From NCBI GenBank assembly GCA_002159065.1, contig LZRV01000039.1, forward strand, positions 1 through 33,295: a stretch of DNA of 33,295 nucleotides, read 5' to 3'. Both the position numbers and the translations under genes were made by a program. The DNA is from Paenibacillaceae bacterium ZCTH02-B3 (lineage in GTDB: Bacteria; Bacillota; Bacilli; Paenibacillales; Paenibacillaceae). Shown piece after piece: positions 33,040-33,295 of the stretch; positions within the stretch are counted from its first letter, which is position 1; each line of letters starts with the position of its first letter. The notes beneath the pieces were generated by a model. It was not told the origin of the DNA. It searched no databases and saw only the letters and a program-made list of their open reading frames with translations.

Positions 33040-33134
33040 CTTCCGCTCACCTCCCTTTGGACCTGAGGCCCTCCGCGAACGGAGCGATTCGCCCGCCCGG
33101 AGAGCAAGGAGCATGCAGAAATGCATACTACCGT

Positions 33135-33163
33135 ATAATATCACACGCGCCCAAACGCGACAA
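33135..33163 (-). promoter_or_regulatory. Promoter of rpsF-ssb-rpsR
   Basis: Minus-strand -35 TTGTCG (33158-33163) and -10 TATTAT (33135-33140) are 17 nt apart. The leader of about 90 nt contains a CTCCG-TTCG-CGGAG hairpin (33071-33084). The promoter lies just inside the left boundary of the adjoining insertion element. Confidence 0.72.
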
Positions 33164-33184
33164 GCCGCCGCAGTCACTCAGCTA

Positions 33185-33233
33185 AAATGTTACCGAACAG
33201 GTTTCGGATCACTCAAATCGAAATGTTACCGAA
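33185..33233. repeat. Terminal direct repeats of an insertion sequence
   Basis: AAATGTTACCGAA occurs at 33185-33197 and 33221-33233, 36 bp apart. Repeated short transposase-binding sites of this form are typical of the ends of IS elements with integrase-like (DDE) transposases. The exact boundary is not resolved but should lie near 33165-33184. Confidence 0.65.
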
Positions 33234-33243
33234 GGGATGTGTC

Positions 33244-33295
33244 TTGAAATTGAGCCTGAAAACACGCCGTGAAGTGTTCCGAAACCTGGCGGAAG
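33244..33295 (+). CDS. Transposase N-terminus, integrase-like IS (3' end outside window)
   Basis: A TTG at 33244, 7 nt after GAAGGG, opens a frame of 17 codons to the window edge: MKLSLKTRREVFRNLAE. This resembles the N-terminal helix-turn-helix start (KTRREV...LA.RY) of integrase-catalytic-domain transposases found in many Gram-positive IS elements. Only the first residues are visible, so the family is provisional. An in-frame ATG at 33223 is an alternative start, inside the terminal repeat. Confidence 0.55.
   Translation, partial: MKLSLKTRREVFRNLAE

Noticed and set aside
1..33295. CRISPR arrays, tRNA or rRNA genes, prophage genes, toxin-antitoxin or restriction systems
   Set aside because: I looked for regularly spaced repeats, cloverleaf-like segments and characteristic proteins and saw none; the only repeats are those listed.

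Overview
The window is about 33 kb of GC-rich chromosomal DNA from a low-copy, origin-proximal Bacillota locus. The gene order rpsF-ssb-rpsR ... yybS-gdpP-rplI-dnaB, purA, walRKHIJ, htrC(yyxA), rlmH is the classic region to one side of oriC in Bacillales. High GC, long Gly/Ala/Pro/Glu-rich insertions in otherwise conserved proteins, a LysM/G5/M23 peptidase, a copper-amine-oxidase-like surface domain and GTG/TTG starts after strong Shine-Dalgarno sites suggest a Paenibacillaceae member (Paenibacillus, Thermobacillus or Cohnella type). That assignment is inference. Almost every gene is on the minus strand.

Layout, low to high coordinates. The first 0.5 kb is the 3' end of an ISLre2/UPF0236-type transposase, followed by a 280-bp AT-richer gap. 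Next come rlmH and, overlapping its start by 4 nt, a CPBP-family membrane protein. Two transporter units sit between rlmH and htrC: marR plus a heterodimeric ABC exporter (YfiBC/LmrCD type), all joined by 4-nt overlaps behind a consensus sigma-A promoter and a MarR-like palindrome; and a BmrCD-type heterodimeric ABC exporter. The bmrCD unit has a leader with its own promoter, a 29-codon leader peptide and alternative hairpins that include an intrinsic terminator. The wal cell-wall operon (walR-walK-walH-walI-walJ) follows, with htrC behind its own promoter. A small plus-strand gene overlaps the 3' end of walJ convergently. A plus-strand TPR membrane protein diverges from walR and converges on the M23 peptidase across a strong bidirectional terminator.

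Beyond that lie an unknown single-pass membrane protein, purA (with promoter and a candidate PurR double box), the tight yybS-gdpP-rplI-dnaB operon, a secreted D-aminoacylase-like amidohydrolase with unusual active-site residues, an LCP cell-wall ligase, and the rpsR-ssb-rpsF operon with its promoter. The last ~110 bp hold the left end and first 17 codons of a second insertion sequence, placed just upstream of the rpsF promoter.

The genes combine envelope homeostasis (WalRK and its regulators, HtrC, LCP ligase, M23 hydrolase, GdpP c-di-AMP hydrolase), replication and translation (DnaB, SSB, S6, S18, L9, RlmH), AMP synthesis (PurA) and drug export. The most interesting candidate system is the leader-peptide/attenuator arrangement before bmrCD. 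It appears to be a divergent counterpart of the ribosome-mediated attenuation described for Bacillus subtilis bmrB-bmrC-bmrD.
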